A DNA stretch of 64,000 nucleotides from Isoetes taiwanensis (taxonomy: Eukaryota; Streptophyta; Lycopodiopsida; Isoetales; Isoetaceae): NCBI GenBank assembly GCA_021234155.1, contig JAJEKV010000092.1, positions 806,001 through 870,000 on the forward strand, given 5' to 3'. A program made the position numbers and the translations under genes. This document shows, in pieces, positions 21,093-34,640 of the stretch. Position 1 is the stretch's first letter. Each line of letters begins with the position of its first letter. The notes under the pieces were generated by a model. That model was not told where the DNA came from, did not search any database, and was given only the letters and a program-made list of their open reading frames with translations.

Positions 21093-24000
21093 TTGGCGGT
21101 GGTCGATTTGCCATTCCGAGCCTCCCGGTGCCCGAGCGACAAAGCAAAGGCGGTTTCTACAAGGCCGACATCCCGGGGCCGCGGTTTGACAAGTTCTCCT
21201 GCCATCGACGGAATCTTTGGGCCTTCCGAAGAGGGGCCCATAAGGCGGAGGATCCAACTGCCGGATAGGGGAACCGGCCCGGGAGGGTGGTCATTAAGCG
21301 TGCAGCCCAGGGGAGCTGCGCGGGGAAGGGCTGCCTCGGGAACTTTTTTTTTGGATCCCGCCTCCGGGGTCCAGGACTCTCCCCTCTTGTGGGATCCCTG
21401 CAAGGTCCCGGCCTCGTCGACTTGGGGAAGGGTGGCATTTCGGTTGCCACGCGGGCTCCCCGACCGTTCTAATGCTAACCCTTTGACCTAGACCTTCTCC
21501 GAAAATTCGAAAATTGGGCCGTGTCTTTGGAGATGAATTAGGGATCCAGGCAAAAATCGAATTTATTTTCGTGCAATGCATTAATTGCGAATTCTGAATG
21601 TCTTGCCAGCGCAAAAAGCCCCGACTTCTACTTGCCACATCGGGAGGAGGACAGGCCCAAACTCCGCTCCGTCAGTTCCCCTTGCTCCGTATTCTCGGCT
21701 GCCGCTTCCGGCCAGGTCCCAAGTGCAACAGGACCGGGACTCGGCCCCAAAACGCAAACCCTTCTAGAGCACGGCAGCCCACGGGGTTTCGTTTGGAGGC
21801 CCTCTCCTTGTCGGTCGGCGGGACCTTGCGCCGTGTCTTGAAGTGGAGTTGGGGTGTTGGCCTTGAGGCGGACCCTAAAATCCCTCCGAAAGCTGCTTGC
21901 CCCAAATTTCCTCTCCCCAAGGCCACAGGGACGGGGCCGAGGCGACCTCCCCTCCGAATCGCTGATGATGGCTCGCCAATGGACTCGGAATGTCGACATT
22001 GCCACAGGGACCAAGTTCCGCGGGCCGAAGACCACCGAACTCCAAGAAGCGCCAAAGTAGCTCACTTCCATCACACTCCTAGTCAATTGGCCTAGGATGT
22101 GGATGCGGGATCTTGTCGTGGAGGGCGTGAGTGTTTCTTTCTTTTTGCAAAACCGGCCAGGTGTAACTTGCTCCCTAGGGTAATTTCGCCATTAGGACGA
22201 TTTGGCGTGGGTCGATTTGCCATTCGGAGCCTCCCGGTGCGAACGACAAAGCAGTCGGTTTCTACAAGGCCGACATCGGGGGCCCATGGTTTGACAAGTT
22301 CTCGGGACCGGGACGGAATCTTTTGGGCCTTCAGAAGAGGGCCCATGAGCGGAGGATCAGCGGCCGGATAGGGGAACAGGGCTCGGGAGGGTGGTCATTA
22401 GCGTGCAGCCCTGGGGGAGCTGCCGCCAGGAAGGGCTGCCTCGGGAACTTTTTGGATCCGCCTCACGGGGTCAGGACTCTCCCCTCTTGTGAGGATCCCC
22501 TGCAGGTCCCGGCCTCGTTTGACTTGGGGAAGGGTGCCGGCTCGGTTGCCACCCAGCGGGCTCCCCGACCGTTCTAATGCTAACCCTTTGACCTAGACCT
22601 TCTCGAAAATTCGAAAATTGGGCGTGTCTTTGGAGATGAATTAGGGATCCGCCGGCAAAAAATCGGGAATTTATTTTAAATGCAATGCATTAATTGCGAA
22701 TTCGAATGTCTTGCCATCGCAAAAGCCGCCCCAGACTTCTACTTGCCACATCGGGAGGAGGACGGACTCAAACTCCGCTCCGCCGGTTCCCCTTGCTTCG
22801 TATTCTCATTGGCCGCTTCTCGGCCGGGTCCCAAGTGCAACAGACCGGGGACTCGGCCCCAAAAGCATAAACCCTTCTAGAGCACGGCAACCCACAGGGG
22901 TTTACGTTTGGGAGAGCCCTCTCCTTGTCGATTCGGCTGGGACCTTGCGCCGTGTCTTGAAGTGGAGTTGGGGTGTTGGCCTTGAGCCAGCGGACCTAAA
23001 ATCCCTCCGGGTCGCTTTGCCCCAAATTTCCTCTCCCCAAGGCCACAGGGGCCGGACGGGCGACCTCCCTCTCGGAATGTCTGACGGCTCTGCCAATGGA
23101 GTCAGAACATCGACATTGCCACGAAGACCAAGTTCCGTGGCGAAGACCACCCGAACTCCAAGAAGCGCCAAAGTAGCTCACTTCCATCACACTCCTAGTC
23201 AATTGGCCTGGGATGTGGATCGCGGAGATCTTGTCGTGGAGGGCGTGAGTGTTTCTTTCTTTTGCAAAACCCGACCGTGTAACTTGCTCCTAGGGTAATT
23301 TCGCCATTAGGACGATTTGGCGGGGTCGATTTGCCATTCCGAGCCCTCCCGGTGCGAGCGACAAAGCAAGGCGATTTCTACAAGGCCGACATCCGGGGCG
23401 CCCTTGGTTTGACAAGTTCTCGGGACCGATCTGGAATCTTTTGGGCCTTCGAAGAGGGGCCCATGAATGGAGGATCCAGCGGTCGGATAGGGGAACCGGG
23501 CTCGGGGAGGGTGGTCATTAGCGTGCAGCCGGGGGAGCCGCCGGAAGGGCTACCTCGGGGAACTTTTGGATCCGCCTCACGGGGTCCGGACTCTCCCCTC
23601 TTGTGAGGGATCCCTGCAAGGTCCTGGCCTCGTTTGACTTGGGGAAGGGTGCCAGCTCGGTTGCCCTGCAACGGGCTCCCCCGACCGTTCTAATGCTAAC
23701 CCTTTGACCTAGACCTTCTCGAAAATTCGAAAAATTGGGCGTGTGCTGGAGATGAATTAGGGATCCGGCCGGCAAAAAAAAATCGAATTTATTTTTCGTG
23801 CAATGCATTAATTGCGAATTTCTGAATGTCTTGCCCCTTTGCCAAAAGCCCCCGACTTCTACTTGCCACATCGGAGGAGGACAGGCCCAAACTCCGCTCC
23901 GTTAGTTCCCCTTGCTCCGTATTCTCATTTCTTTGCTTCTCGGCAGGTCCCAAGTGCTTGGACGGGACTTCGCCCCCCAAAGCATAAACCCTTCTAGAGC

Positions 24001-27000
24001 ACGGCAACCCACCCGGGGTTTCGTTTGAGGCCCTCTCCTTGTCGGTTCGACGGGACCTTCTTGCCCAGGTGTCTTGAAGTGGAGTTGGGGTGTTGGCCTT
24101 GGGCCTTGGACCCTAAAATCCCTCAGGAAGCTGCTTGCCCCAAATTTCCTCTCCTCAAGGCCACAGGGGCCCGGATGGGCGACCTCCCCTCCAGGAATCG
24201 CGATCGGGCTCTGCCAATGGACTCGAGAGCGTCGACATTGCCCGGGGACCAAGTTCGTGGCGGAAGACCACCCGAACTCCAAGAAGCGCCAAAGTAGCTC
24301 ACTTCCATCACACTCCTAGTCAATTGGCCTAGGATGTGGATGCGGGATCTTTGTCGTGGGCGTGAGTGTTTCTTTCTTTTTGCAAAACCGACCAGGTGTA
24401 ACTTGCTCCCTAGGGTAATTTCGCCATTAGGACGATTTGGCAGGTCGATTTGCCATTAGAGAGCCTCCCGGTGCCCGAGCGACAAAGCAAAGGCGGTTTC
24501 TACAAGGCCGACATCGGGGCGCCCAGCGGTTTGACAAGTTCTCCGGACCCGATCGGAATCTTTTGGGCCTTCGAAGAGGGGCCCATGAGCGGAGGATCAG
24601 CGGTCGGATAGGGGAACCGGGCTCCGGGAGGGTGGTGGTTGGCGTCATTTGGGGGGGCGCCGCGGGGGAAGGGCTGCCTCGGGAACTTTTGGATCCGCCT
24701 CACGGGGTCAGGACTCTCCCCCTCTTGTGAGGGATCCCCGCAAGGTCCGGCCTCGTTTGACTTGGGGAAGGGTGCCGGCTCGGTTGCCCACGCAATGGGC
24801 TCCCCGACCGTTCTAATGCTAACCCTTTGACCTAGACCTTCTCCGAAAATTCTGAAAATTGGGCGTGTGTGCTGGAGATGAATTAGGGATCGGTAGGCAA
24901 AAAATCGGAATTTATTTTCGTGCAATGCATTAATTGCGAATTCTGAATGTCTTGCCCTTTGCAAAAGCCCCCGACTTCTACTTGCCACATCGGGAGGAGG
25001 ACAGGCCCAAACTCCGCTCGTCAGTTCCCCTTGCTCCGTATTCTCGGCGAGCTGCTTCTCGGGCGGGTCCCAAGTGCAACAGACCCGGGACTCGGCCCCC
25101 AAAGCATAAACCCTTCTAGAGCACGGCAACCCACGGGGTTTACGTTTTGGAGGCCCTCTCCTTGTCGGTCGGCGGGACCTTGCGAGTGTCTTGAAGTGGA
25201 GTTGGGGTGTTGGCCTTGAGGCCTTGACCCTAAAATCCCTCAGGAAGCTGCTTGCCCCAAATTTCCTCTCCCCAAGGCCCGGGGGCCGGGCCAGGCGACC
25301 TCCCCTCTCGGAATCGCGATCTGGCTCTGCCAATGGACTCGAAGCGTCGACATTGCCCAGGGACCAAGTTCGCGTGGCGGAAGACCACCCAAACTCCAAG
25401 AAGCCAAAGTAGCACACTTCCATCACACTCCTAGTCAATTGGCCAAGGATGTGGATGCGGGATCTTGTCGTGGAGGCGTGAGTGTTTCTTTCTTTTGCAA
25501 AACCGACCAGGTGTAACTTGCTCCCTAGGGTAATTAAGCCATTCGGACGATTTGGCGGGTGGTCGTTTTGCCATTCCGAGCCTCCCGGTGCCCGAGCGAC
25601 AAAGCAGTGCGATTTCTACAAAGGCCGACATCGGGGCGCCCGTGGTTTTGACAAGTTCTCGGGACCGATCTGGAATCTTTTGGGCCTTCCGAAGAGGGGG
25701 CCCATGAGCGGAGGATCAGCGGTGGGATAGGGGAACGGGCTCGGGAGGGTGGTCATTAGCGTGCAGCCCGGGGGCTTATTTGCCGGGGAAGGGCTGCCCG
25801 GGGAACTTTTGGATCCCGCCTCACGGGGTGGGACTCTCCCCTTCTTGTGAGGGATCCCTGCAAGGTCCGGCCTCGTTTGACTTGGGGAAGGGTGCCAGCT
25901 CGGTTGCCACAGCGGGCTCCCCCCGACCGTTCTAATGCTAACCCTTTGACCTAGACCTTCTCAGAAAATTCGAAAATTGGGCGTGTCTTTGGAGATGAAT
26001 TAGGGATCGGTAGGCAAAAATCGAATTTATTTTCCGTGCAATGCATTATTTTGCGAATTCTGAATGTCTTGCCAGCGCAAAGCCCCCGACTTCTACTTGC
26101 CACACATCGGAGGAGGAGGGGGCCCAAACTCCGCTCCGTCGGTTCCCTTGCTCCGTATTCTCCATTGCTGCTTCTCGGCCAGGTCCCAAGTTAAGCAGAC
26201 TAGGACTTCGGCCCCCAAAGCGCAAACCCTTCTAGAGCCTAGCAACCCACGGGGTTTACGTTTGGAGGCCCTCTCCTTGTCAGATTCGGCGGGACCTTGC
26301 CGTGTCTTGAAGTGGAGTTGGGGTGTTGGCCTTGAGCCAGCGGACCCTAAAATCCCCCTCAGGAAGGCTTGCCCCAAATTTCCTCTCCCCAAGGCCACGG
26401 GGGCCGGGCCAGGCGACCTCCCTCTCCGGAATCGCGATCTGGCTCGCCAATGGACTCGAGCGTCGACATTGCCACAGGGACCAAGTTCCGTGGCAGAAGA
26501 CCACCCGAACTCCAAGAAGCGCCAAAGTAGCTCACTTCCATCACACTTTCCTAGTCAATTGGCCTAGGATGTGGATGCGGGATCTTGTCGTGGAGGCGTG
26601 AGTGTTTCTTTCTTTTGCAAAACCCATTAGTGTAACTTGCTCCCTAGGGTAATTTCGCCATTCGACAATTTGGCGGGGGTCGATTTGTCATTCGAGCCTC
26701 CCGGTGCCGAGCGACAAAGCAGTGCGGTTTCTACAAGGCCGACATCAAGGCGCCTTGTGGTTTGACAAGTTCTCGGACCCGATCACGGAATCTTTTGGGC
26801 CTTCGAAGAGGGGCCCATGAGCGGAGGATCAACGGTCCGGATAGGGGGAACAAGGGCTCCGGGAGGGTGGTCATTAGCGTGCAGCCCGGGGGGCCTTTGC
26901 CGAGGAAGGGCTGCCTCGAGAACTTTTGGATCCCGCCTCACGGGGTCCAGGACTCTCCCCTCTTGTGAGGGATCCCTGCAAGGTCTGGCCTCGTTTGACT

Positions 27001-30000
27001 TGGGAAGGGTGCCCTTTCGGTTGCCGCAGCGGGCTCCCCGACCGTTCTAATGCTAACCCTTTGACCTAGACCTTCTCGAAAATTCTGAAAAATTGGGCGT
27101 GTCTTTGGAGATGAATTAGGGATCCAGGCAAAAATCGGAATTTATTTTCGTGCAATGCATTAATTGCGAATTTCTGAATGTCTTGCCTTTGCAAAAAGCC
27201 CCCGACTTCTACTTGCCACATCGGGAGGAGGACAGGCCCAAACTCCGCTCCGTCAGTTCCCCTTGCTCCGTATTCTCTGCCGCTTCTCGGCAGGTCCCAA
27301 GTGCAACAGACCGGGACTCGGCCCCAAACGCATAAACCCTTCTAGAGCACGGCAGCCCACGGGGTTTACGTTTGGATGCCCTCTCCTTGTCGGTCGGCGG
27401 GACCTTGCGCCGTGTCTTGAAGTGGAGTTGGGGTTGTTGGCCTTGGCCTTGGACCCTAAAATCCCTCCAGGCTGCTTGCCCCAAATTTCCTCTCCCCAAG
27501 GCCACAGGGGCCGGCCGGGCGACCTCCCCTCCGGGAATCGCGATCCGGCTCGCCAATGGACTCGAAGCGTCGACATTGCCACGGGGACCAAGTTCCGTGG
27601 CAGAAGACCACCCGAACTCCAAGAAGCGCCAAAGTAGCTCACTTCCATCACACTCCTAGTCAATTGGCCTAGGATGTGGATGCGGGATCTTGTCGTGGTG
27701 GGCGTGAGTGTTTCTTTCTTTTGCAAAACCGGCCAGTGTAACTTGCTCCCTAGGGTAATTTCGCCATTCGGACGATTTGGCAGGGGTCGATTTGCCATTA
27801 GGAGCCTCCCGGTGCCCGAGCGACAAAGCAGTCACCCCGATTTCTACAAGGTAGACATCGGGGCGCCCGCGGTTTGACAAGTTCTCCGGGACCGTCTGGA
27901 ATCTTTTGGGCCTTCCCAAAGAGGGGCCCATGAGCGGAGGATCAGCGGTCGGATAGGGGAACCGGGCTCGGGAGGGTGGTCATTAGCGTGCAGCCCGGGC
28001 TTGGCTGCCGGGGAAGGGCTGCCTCGGGAACTTTTTGGATCCCTCCTCACGGGGTCCGGACTCTCCCCTCTTGTGAGGGATCCCTGCAAGGTCCCGGCCT
28101 CGTTTGACTTGGGGAAGGGTGCGGCATTTCGGTTGCCACACAGCGGGCTCCCCGACCCGTTCTAATGCTAACCCTTTGACCTAGACCTTCTCAGAAAAAT
28201 TCTGAAAATTGGGCGTGTCTTTGGAGATGAATTAGGGATCAGTAGGCAAAAATCGGAAATTATTTTTCGTGCAATGCATTAATTGCGAATTCACGAATGT
28301 CTTGCCATTGCAAAGTGCCCCCGACTTCTACTTGCCACATCGGGAGGAGGACAGGCCCAAACTCCGCTCCGTCAGTTCCCCTTGCTCCGTATTCTCATTT
28401 TTGCTGCTTCTCGGCGGGTCCCAAGTGCAGCAGGACCGGGACTTCGGCCCCAAAGCATAAACCCTTCTAGAGCACGGCAGCCCACGGGGTTTACGTTTGG
28501 AGGCCCTCTCCTTGTCGGTCGGTAGGGACCTTGCTTGCCCGTGTCTTGAAGTGGAGTTGGGGTGTTGGCCTTGAGCCGGACCCTAAAATCCCTCAGAAGC
28601 TGCTTGCCCCAAATTTCCTCTCCCAAGGCCACAGGGGCCGGACAGGCGACCTCCCTCTAGGAATCGCGATCTGGCTCTGCCAATGGACTCAGAAGCGTCG
28701 ACATTGCCTGGGGACCAAGTTCCGTGGGCGAAGACCACCCGAACTCCAAGAAGCGCCAAAGTAGCTCACTTCCATCACACTCCTAGTCAATTGGCCAAGG
28801 ATGTGGATGCGGGGATCTTGTCGTGGAGGCGTGAGTGTTTCTTTCTTTTGCAAAACCGGCCCAGGTGTAACTTGCTCCCTAGGGTAATTTCGTCATTAGG
28901 ACGATTTGGCGGGGTCGATTTGCCATTCAGGAGCCTCCCCGGTGCCGAGCGACAAAGCGGTCTTGCGGTTTCTACAAAGGCGACATCGGGGCGCCCAGCG
29001 GTTTGACAAGTTCTCGGGACCGATCACGGAATCTTTTGGGCCTTCGAAGAGGGGCCCATGAGCGGAGGATCAGCGGTGGGATAGGGAACAGGGCTCGGGA
29101 GGGTGGTCATTAGCGTGCGACCCGGGGGCCGGCGCCGGGGGAAGGGCTGCCTCGGGAACTTTTTGGATCCGCCTCACGGGGTCCGGACTCTCCCCTCTTG
29201 TGAGGGATCTTGCAAGGTCCGGCCTCGTTTGACTTGGGGAAGGGTGCCATTTCGGTTGCCATACCTTGGGCTCCCCGACCCGTTCTAATGCTAACCCTTT
29301 GACCTAGACCTTCTCAGAAAATTCTGAAAATTGGGCCGTGTCTTTGGAGATGAATTAGGGATCAGTAGGCAAAAATCGGAATTTATTTTCGTGCAATGCA
29401 TTAATTGCGAATTCTGAATGTCTTGCCATGCACCAAAAGCGCCCCGACTTCTACTTGCCACATCGGGAGGAGGACAGGCCCAAACTCCGCTCCGTCGGTT
29501 CCCCTTGCTCCGTATTCTCGGCTGCTTTGCTTCTCGGCGGGGTCCCAAGTGCAGCAGACCGGGACTCGGCCCCCAAAGCGCAAACCCTTCTAGAGCACGG
29601 CAGCCCACGGGGGTTTACGTTTGAGGCCCTCTCCTTGTCGGTCGGTGGGACCTTGCGCCGTGTCTTGAAAGTGGAGTTGGGGTGTTGGCCTTGGCCTTGG
29701 ACCCTAAAATCCCTCCAGGCTGCTTGCCCCAAATTTCCTCTCCCCAAGGCCACGGGGCCGGGCCGGGCGACCTCCCTCTCAGGAATCGCTGATCTGGCTC
29801 GCCAATGGACTCGAGCGTCGACATTGCCACGGGGACCAAGTTCCGTGGCCAGAAGACCACCCGAACTCCAAGCGCCAAAGTAGCTCACTTCCATCACACT
29901 CCTAGTCAATTGGCCAAGGATGTGGATGCGGGGGGATCTTGTCGTGGAGGGCGTGAGTGTTTCTTTCTTTTGCAAAACCGGCCAGGTGTAACTTGCTCCC

Positions 30001-33000
30001 TAGGGTAATTTCGCCATTAGGACGATTTGGCGGGGTCGATTTGCCATTAGGAACCTCCCGGTGCCCGAACGACAAAAGCAGTGCGATTTCTACAAAGTGA
30101 CATCGGGGGCCCAGCGGTTTGACAAGTTCTCGGGCCGATCTGGAATCTTTTGGGCCTTCGAAGGGGCCCATGAGCGGAGGATCAGCGGTGGGATAGGGGG
30201 CGGGCTCGGGAGGGTGGTCATTAAGCGTGCGGCCGGGGAGGGCTATTTGCCGGGGAAGGGCTGCCTGGGGAACTTTTGGATCCGCCTCACGGGGTGGGAC
30301 TCTCCCCTCTTGTGAGGGATCCCCGCAGGTCCTGGCCTCGTTTGACTTGGGAAGGGTGCGGCTTCGGTTGCCACTGCAGCGGGCTCCCCGGCCGTTCTAA
30401 TGCTAACCCTTTGACCTAGACCTTCTCAGAAAATTCCGAAAAATTGGGCGTGTCTTTGGAGATGAATTAGGGATCCGGCAAAAATCGGAATTTATTTTCG
30501 TGCAATGCATTAATTGCGAATTCACGAATGTCTTGCCCCTGCAAAAGCGCCCCGACTTCTACTTGCCACATGGGAGGAGGGACAGGCCCAAACTCGCTCC
30601 GTCGGTTCCCCTTGCTCGCGTATTCACCGGCTGCTGCTTCTACCGGCCGGGTCCCAAGTGCAACAGAGACTAGGACTTCGGCCCCAAAAGCATAAACCCT
30701 TCTAGAGCACGGCAGCCCACGGGGTTTACGTTTGGAGCCCTCTCCTTGTCGGTCGGTAGGGACCTTGCGCCCGTGTCTTGAAGTGGAGTTGGGGTGTTGG
30801 CCTTGAGGCCTTGGACCCTAAATCCCCCAGGAGGCTGCTTGCCCCAAATTTCCTCTCCCAAGGCCACAGGGGCCGGACGGGCGACCTCCCCCTCTCGGAA
30901 TCGCGATCTGGCTCTGCCAATGGACTCGAAGCGTCGACATTGCCACAGGGACCAAGTTAAAGTGGCGAGGAAGACCACCCGAACTCCAAGAAGCGCCAAA
31001 GTAGCTCACTTCCATCACACTCTAGTCAATTGGCCAAGGATGTGGATGCGGGATCTTGTCGTGGAGGCGTGAGTGTTTCTTTTCTTTTGCAAAAACCGGC
31101 CAGGTGTAACTTGCTCCCTAGGGTAATTTCGCCATTCAGGGACGATTTGGCGAGGGTCGATTTGCCATTAGGAACCTCCCGATGCCCGAGCGACAAAGCA
31201 GTGCGGTTTCTACAAAGGCCCGGACATCCCAGGGGCCCTTGGTTTGACAAGTTCTCAGGACCCGATCTGGAATCTTTTGGGCCTTCGAAGAGGGGCCCAT
31301 GAGCGGAGGATCAGCGGTCGGATAGGGCAGGGCTCGGGAGGGTGGTCATTAGCGTCGGCCCGGGGGGAGCGCGGGGAAGGGCTGCCTCGGGGAACTTTTG
31401 GATCCCGCCTCACGGGGTGGGACTCTCCCCTCTTGTGAGGGATCCCTGCAAGGTCTTGGCCTCGTTTGACTTGGGGAAGGGTGCCAGCTCGGTTGCCACT
31501 GCTTGGGCTCCCCGGCCGTTCTAATGCTAACCCTTTGACCTAGACCTTCTCGAAAATTCGAAAAATTGGGCGTGTCTTTGGAGATGAATTAGGGATCAGC
31601 CCGGCAAAAATCGGAATTTATTTTCGTGCAATGCATTATTTGCGAATTTCGAATGTCTTGCCAGCAAAGCGCCCCCGACTTCTACTTGCCACATCGGGAG
31701 GAGGACAGGCCCAAACTCCGCTCCGTCGGTTCCCCTTGCTCCCGTATTCTCGGCTGCTGCTTCTCGGCCAGGTCCCAAGTGCAACAGACCCGGGACTCGG
31801 CCCCAAAGCGCCAAACCCTTCTAGAGCACGGCAGCCCACGGGGTTTACGTTTGAGGAGGCCCTCTCCTTGTCGGTCGGCCGGGACCTTGCGCCGTGTCTT
31901 GAAGTGGAGTTGGGGTGTTGGCCTTGGCCTTCGGACCCTAAAATCCCCTCGGGCTGCTTGCCCCAAATTTCCTCTCCCCAAGGCCACGGGGCCGGACAGG
32001 CGACCTCCCTCTCAGGAATCGCTTGATCTGGCTCGCCAATGGACTCGAAGCGTCGACATTGCCACAGGGACCAAGTTCAGGTGGCAGAAGACCACCCGAA
32101 CTCAAGAAGCGCCAAAGTAGCTCACTTCCATCACCTCCTAGTCAATTGGCCAAGGATGTGGATGCGGGATCTTGTCGTGGGAGGCGTGAGTGTTTCTTTC
32201 TTTTGCAAAACCGGCCGTGTAACTTGCTCCCTAGGGTAATTTTCGCCATTAGGACGATTTGGCGGGGTCGATTTGCCATTAGGAACCTCCCGGTGCCGAA
32301 CGACAAAGCAGTGCGGTTTCTACAAAGGCCGGAGACATCCGGGGCCAGCGGTTTGACAAGTTCTCGAACGATCTGGAATCTTTTGGGCCTTCGAAGAGGG
32401 GCCCATGAGCGGAGGATCAGCGGTGGGATAGGGGAGGCGGGCTCGGGAGGGTGGTCATTAGCGTGCGTGGCCAGGGGGCTGGCCCGGGGAAGGGGCTGCC
32501 TCGGGGAACTTTTGGATCCGCCTCACGGGGTGGGACTCTCCCCTCTTGTGAGGGATCCCTGCAAGGTCGGCCTCGTTTGACTTGGGGAAGGGTGCCATTT
32601 CGGTTTGCCTGCTTGGGCTCCCCGGCCGTTCTAATGCTAACCCTTTGACCTAGACCTTCTCGAAAATTCCGAAAATTGGGCCGTGTCTTGGAGATGAATT
32701 AGGGATCAGTAGGCAAAAATCGGAATTTATTTTCGTGCAATGCATTATTTGCGAATTCACGAATGTCTTGCAGCTGCAAAGCCCCAGACTTCTACTTGCC
32801 ACATCGGAGGAGGACAGGCCCAAACTCCGCTCCGTCAGTTCCCCTTGCTCTCGTATTCTCGGCTCTTTGCTTCGGCCAGGTCCCAAGTGCAGCAGAACCG
32901 GGACTCGGCCCCAAAAGCATAAACCCTTCTAGAGCACGGCAGCCCACAAGGTTTCGTTTGGAGGCCCTCTCCTTGTCCGGTAGGGACCTTGCGCCGTGTC

Positions 33001-34640
33001 TTGAAGTGGAGTTGGGGTGTTGGCCTTGAGGCGGACCCTAAAATCCCTCTCAGGAAGCTGCTTGCCCCAAATTTCCTCTCCCCAAGGCCACAGGGGCCGG
33101 GCCAGGCGACCTCCCTCTCAGGAATCGCGATCTGGGCTCGCCAATGGACTCGAAGCGTCGACATTGCCACGGGGACCAAGTTAGTGGCAGAAGACCACCC
33201 GAACTCCAAGCGCCAAAGTAGCTCACTTCCATCACACTCCTAGTCAATTGGCCTAGGATGTGGATGCGGGGATCTTGTCGTGGAGGGCGTGAGTGTTTCT
33301 TTCTTTTGCAAAACGGCCGTGTAACTTACTCCCTAGGGTAATTTCGCCATTCGGACGATTTGGCAGGGTCGATTTGCCATTCGGAACCTCCCGGTGCGAG
33401 CGACAAAGCAGTGCGGTTTCTACAAGGCAGACATCAAAGGCGCCCAGCGGTTTGACAAGTTCTCCGGACCCGATCTGGAATCTTTTGGGCCTTCCGAAGA
33501 GGGGCCCATGAGCGGAGGGATCAGCGGTCGGATAGGGGAGGCCGGGCTCAGGGAGGGTGGTCATTAGCGTGCGGCCAGGGGGGCGGCTGCCGGGGAAGGG
33601 CTGCCCGGGGAACTTTTGGATCCGCCTCACGGGGTCGGGACTCTCCCCTCTTGTGAGGATCCCCGCAAGGTCTGGCCTCGTTTGACTTGGGGAAGGGTGC
33701 GGCTCGGTTGCCACCAGCGGGCTCCCCGACCGTTCTAATGCTAACCCTTTGACCTAGACCTTCTCAGAAAATTCCGAAAATTGGGCGTGTCTTTGGAGAT
33801 GAATTAGGGATCCCCGGCAAAAATCGGAATTTATTTTCGTGCAATGCATTAATTGCGAATTCTGAATGTCTTGCCCTTTGCAAAAGCGCCCCGACTTCTA
33901 CTTGCCACATCGGAGGAGGACAGGCCCAAACTCCGCTCTGTCGGTTCCCCTTGCTCCGTATTCTCGGCTGCTACTTCGGCCAGGTCCCAAGTGCAGCAGA
34001 CCGGGACTCGGCCCCAAAAGCATAAACCCTTCTAGAGCACGGCAGCCCACGGGTTTTACGTTTTGGAGGCCCTTTCCTTGTCGATTCGGTAGGGACCTTG
34101 GGGGTGTCTTGAAGTGGAGTTGGGGTGTTGGCCTTGAGCGGACCCTAAAATCCCTCAGGAAGCTGCTTGCCCCAAATTTCCTCTCCCCAAGGCCACAGGG
34201 GCCGGACGAGGCGACCTCCCTCTCGGAATCGCGATCTGGCTCGCCAATGGACTCGAAGCGTCGACATTGCCACAGGGGACCAAGTTAGTGGCCAGAAGAC
34301 CACCCGAACTCCAAGAAGCCAAAGTAGCTCACTTCCATCACACTCCTAGTCAATTGGCCTAGGATGTGGATGCGAGGATCTTGTCGTGTGGGCGTGAGTG
34401 TTTCTTTCTTTTGCAAAACCGGCCAGGTGTAACTTGCTCCCTAGGGTAATTTAAGCCATTCAGGACGATTTGGCGGGGTCGATTTGCCATTAAGGAGCCT
34501 CCCGGTGCTTGGCAACCCACGGGGGTTTTACGTTTGGAGGCCCTCTCCTTGTCCGTTCGGTAGGGACCTTGCGGCAGGGTGTCTTGAAGTGGAGTTGGGG
34601 TGTTGGCCTTGAGGCCTTGGACCCTAAAATCCCTCCGGAA
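21093..34640. repeat. Satellite array A: about 12 monomers of ~1.1 kb
   Basis: The monomer can be tracked by gatttggc..gtcgatttgccatt at about 21,092, 22,199, 23,312, 24,434, 25,548, 26,668, 27,773, 28,902, 30,024, 31,144, 32,256, 33,356 and 34,469. This gives a period of about 1,100-1,130 bp. Other anchors are gctaaccctttgacctagac and gcaatgcattaattgcgaat. Monomers are GC-rich and nearly identical except for small substitutions and indels concentrated at CG, CCG, CAG and CTG. The many open frames seen on both strands are shadows of the repeat; none gives a recognisable protein. The last monomer is truncated by an internal deletion. Confidence 0.95.

Noticed and set aside
21093-34640. Dozens of open frames of 60-300 codons on both strands of the satellite
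   Set aside because: They recur with each monomer in all frames, change frame from monomer to monomer, and have arginine/proline/serine-rich composition set by GC content; none keeps a conserved protein.
21093-34640. Ribosomal DNA spacer or 5S array
   Set aside because: No rRNA sequence or 5S promoter elements are recognisable in any monomer.
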